A stretch of DNA of 64,000 bases. Origin: Cyanoderma ruficeps. Its lineage: Eukaryota > Chordata > Aves > Passeriformes > Timaliidae. Positions within the stretch are counted from its first letter, which is position 1. The number at the start of each line of letters is the position of its first letter. Under the pieces are notes generated by a model. It ran no database searches. It saw nothing but the letters and a program-made list of their open reading frames with translations, and was not told where the DNA came from. The stretch spans positions 372,001 through 436,000 of the forward strand of contig VZDJ01000843.1 of assembly GCA_008694505.1 (NCBI GenBank). Direction: 5' to 3'. Below are positions 62,090-64,000 of the stretch, piece after piece. The translations under genes were made by a program, and so were the position numbers.

Positions 62090-63662
62090 TGTGCTGGTTT
62101 TGCATTAATTCACATTTGGTGAGGAGGGAAGAAGCTACCCATGGAAGTGATTTTTCTAAGAGAAGCTGCTAGCACTTTCCTCCATGCCTGACAAAACCAA
62201 TCAGTGGCTAGTTTGAATACTGACAACCTGTTAAAGAAATTAAAGAGCTGAATATGCCTTTGTGAGACTCACATTTTAAGACAAACAAGCTTGGGAAAAG
62301 TCTCTTCTTCCAGCCTGGGAACAGGTAACAGGCTGGCCTGGCCCCCTCCGTGCGGCTGGGACACGCTGGGTGGGCCCTGGTGAGGGGCCGGGTCCCTTCC
62401 TGGGGAGCCTGCCGGGCCCCATCCCAGCCAGACCAGGCCCCAGTGGCTGTTAACATCTTGTCGTGGGCTGGTTCCCTTCCCCCCAGCACAGTCAGGCTGG
62501 GCTGCAGCTGGAATTAAACATAGTAGGGATCTGAGACCAGCCATGTGGCCAGAGCAGCTGCCACCATCCTGGCCGGGCCCCCTGAGATCCTGGCACAGCC
62601 CCAGCACAGCCTGAATCTATCACCCTGACTGCTTTAGCTACTGCCCAGCAGAAACCATCAATGACCCTCTGCAGGCCCTAGGTGAGATATCAACTCTTTC
62701 ATTGCACAGATAAAACTTACAGAACATTGATCCTCTCTCGAGTGAGAAAAAAGGACAGAGTGAAGACGTGTAGAGAGACAACAAGACACCAAGGTCAGCA
62801 AAGAAGAAGCCAAGTCCCAGATAGGAGGAGAATGAGAAGATGCCTTAGTCTTCGACTGAAATTCTTTTCTAAGACCATGGTGATGGACCAGAATATCCCT
62901 ATAATTAATGAAAACAGTATGGGCAGACGGAGTGTTCGAACTGCATACATGAGCAAAGGCACTTGTGTTGAAGCAAGTAAATGTTGAAGTAGCTGTGATC
63001 TCATGAGAAGCTTGAACAGAGAGAGGAAGATGAGAGTGATGAAGACCCTTTGCCCCCAGGGAAAAAAGAAGACCTCTCCTCCCAGAGATTAAGATGATCT
63101 CAGAGACAGATGAAGAGAACCTTTACTTTTGAACAGCTCATCCTTAAAATACTACCTCATAAGTTTGACATGGCCCATGAACACAGCTGTGTGAAGGCTG
63201 CATGAAATGGGAGGAATTTCATGATTGTAGATTTCCAGACAGCTGCTATTCATGAAAATTGAAGGCACGAGATAACTGTTTCTTGTGGAGAAGTCTCCGT
63301 AACATAGCAAAAGAGACTCCTCTCCCTCAGAGAACTGATGAAACACTATTTTAGAGGTGATAAACTGACCCAAGTCCCAGGTTTGGTCTCTGTATGTTGT
63401 CAGTGGGAAAGAAAAGAAGATTGCAGTGGGAGGAAAAGTGTTCTGAAGATTTTATTCTGATTCTTTCTTTTCTTTTAGTTCAATAAAGTTTTTTTATACC
63501 TTTTAAAGTTTTGAGCCTGCTTTGCTCTTCTAATCCTATCTCACAGCAAAAAAGCAGTACATAATTCTGGTAGGTACATTGGTGTTTAGCCAAAATTAGA
63601 CCCACTACATTACTTGGTGCATTGGCTGGAAAATCTCAAATTAGTGAACCAAAACCACTACA
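62090..63662 (+). mobile_element. Long solo LTR with perfect 5-bp target duplication (1573 bp)
   Basis: It starts TGTGCTGGTTTTGCATT and ends AACCAAAACCACTACA. CCATG lies directly outside both ends (62085-62089 and 63663-63667), a perfect target duplication. The interior includes a GC-rich block (about 62325-62600) and a purine-rich middle (about 62740-63130). An AATAAA signal lies at 63482-63487, about 175 bp before the end. The head resembles a common avian ERV LTR, but the centre does not match one I recall. It has no coding capacity. It could be a very long LTR or a shorter LTR with an insertion. Confidence 0.8.
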
Positions 63663-63667
63663 CCATG

Positions 63668-64000
63668 GAAAAAATCCTAATACAGTAATTCTGCTGAAAT
63701 CCAGAGGAGAAGGAAGACTGGTGCCAAGAATGATTAAAGAAACAGGTATATAAAGAAATTGGGAAGTATTCAGTTGTCTTTAATTCTGGTATTGATAAAG
63801 TCTGTAAACAAGTTTTTAGTATACTGTCTTATTTTTTAAAATCAGTTTAGCTTTATATTAAAAAGCAAGTGTGTGGAAGGATGTATCATCATATATTGGA
63901 TTTGCTAACCTTGGAATCTCATGTATTTCAGCACTGCCTGCTGACACTATCTTCTGGGCAATGACAGGTTACAATTGTAGCGTCAGGATTACTGACACTG
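63668..64000. other. Terminal intergenic sequence
   Basis: Nothing recognised in the last 330 bases. Confidence 0.7.

Noticed and set aside
43121..64000. EPB41L4A, the usual upstream neighbour of APC
   Set aside because: No FERM-domain exon was recognised. In vertebrates the two genes are separated by a large interval.

Overview
The window is nuclear DNA from a bird, most likely a songbird (passerine). The evidence is AT-rich intronic sequence, two CR1 LINE 3' ends, several LTR types I recognise from songbird genomes, and a vertebrate gene split into small exons with GT/AG junctions. There are no bacterial-style operons, CRISPR arrays, rRNA or recognisable tRNA genes.

The only host protein-coding gene I can support is the 5' part of APC (adenomatous polyposis coli), on the minus strand. 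It runs from a CpG-island promoter (about 42280-43120) with a non-coding first exon (3' end 42857) through five coding exons: 32488-32640, 16523-16607, 15398-15599, 9093-9201 and 7459-7572. Together they encode the first 215 residues: the N-terminal dimerisation coiled coil, both nuclear export signals, and the conserved Met184. The next exon lies off the left edge. Spliced exon 1 to exon 2 carries two short upstream ORFs that overlap the APC start codon. The second has the same spacing and a very similar peptide in the human mRNA as I recall it.

The introns hold two CR1 fragments (about 3085-3400 and 24912-25330), three LTRs antisense to APC (5625-6226, 14080-14625, and 26242-26505, the last cut off at an N), two sense-oriented LTR remnants and simple repeats. 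Positions 43121-64000 are upstream of APC and contain no host gene I can see, but many endogenous retroviral insertions. These are a minus-strand ERV remnant (46149 to about 47600), a solo LTR (52296-52976), a nearly complete but inactivated ERVL-type provirus (53930-60149) and a 1.57-kb solo LTR with a perfect target duplication (62090-63662).

The provirus has two LTRs about 4% apart, a Lys-tRNA-like primer binding site, broken gag, protease, reverse transcriptase, RNase H and integrase, and no env. Its gag-like region has an unusual 57-bp tandem repeat and a hydrophobic segment.

Assembly caveats: a 37-base N run (60949-60985) and single Ns at 17959 and 26506. The N at 26506 falls exactly where an LTR stops abruptly. 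I did not find a clearly novel system. The best leads are the APC uORFs, the gag-like repeat/hydrophobic region, and an unexplained ~178-bp direct repeat at 49041 and 51012.
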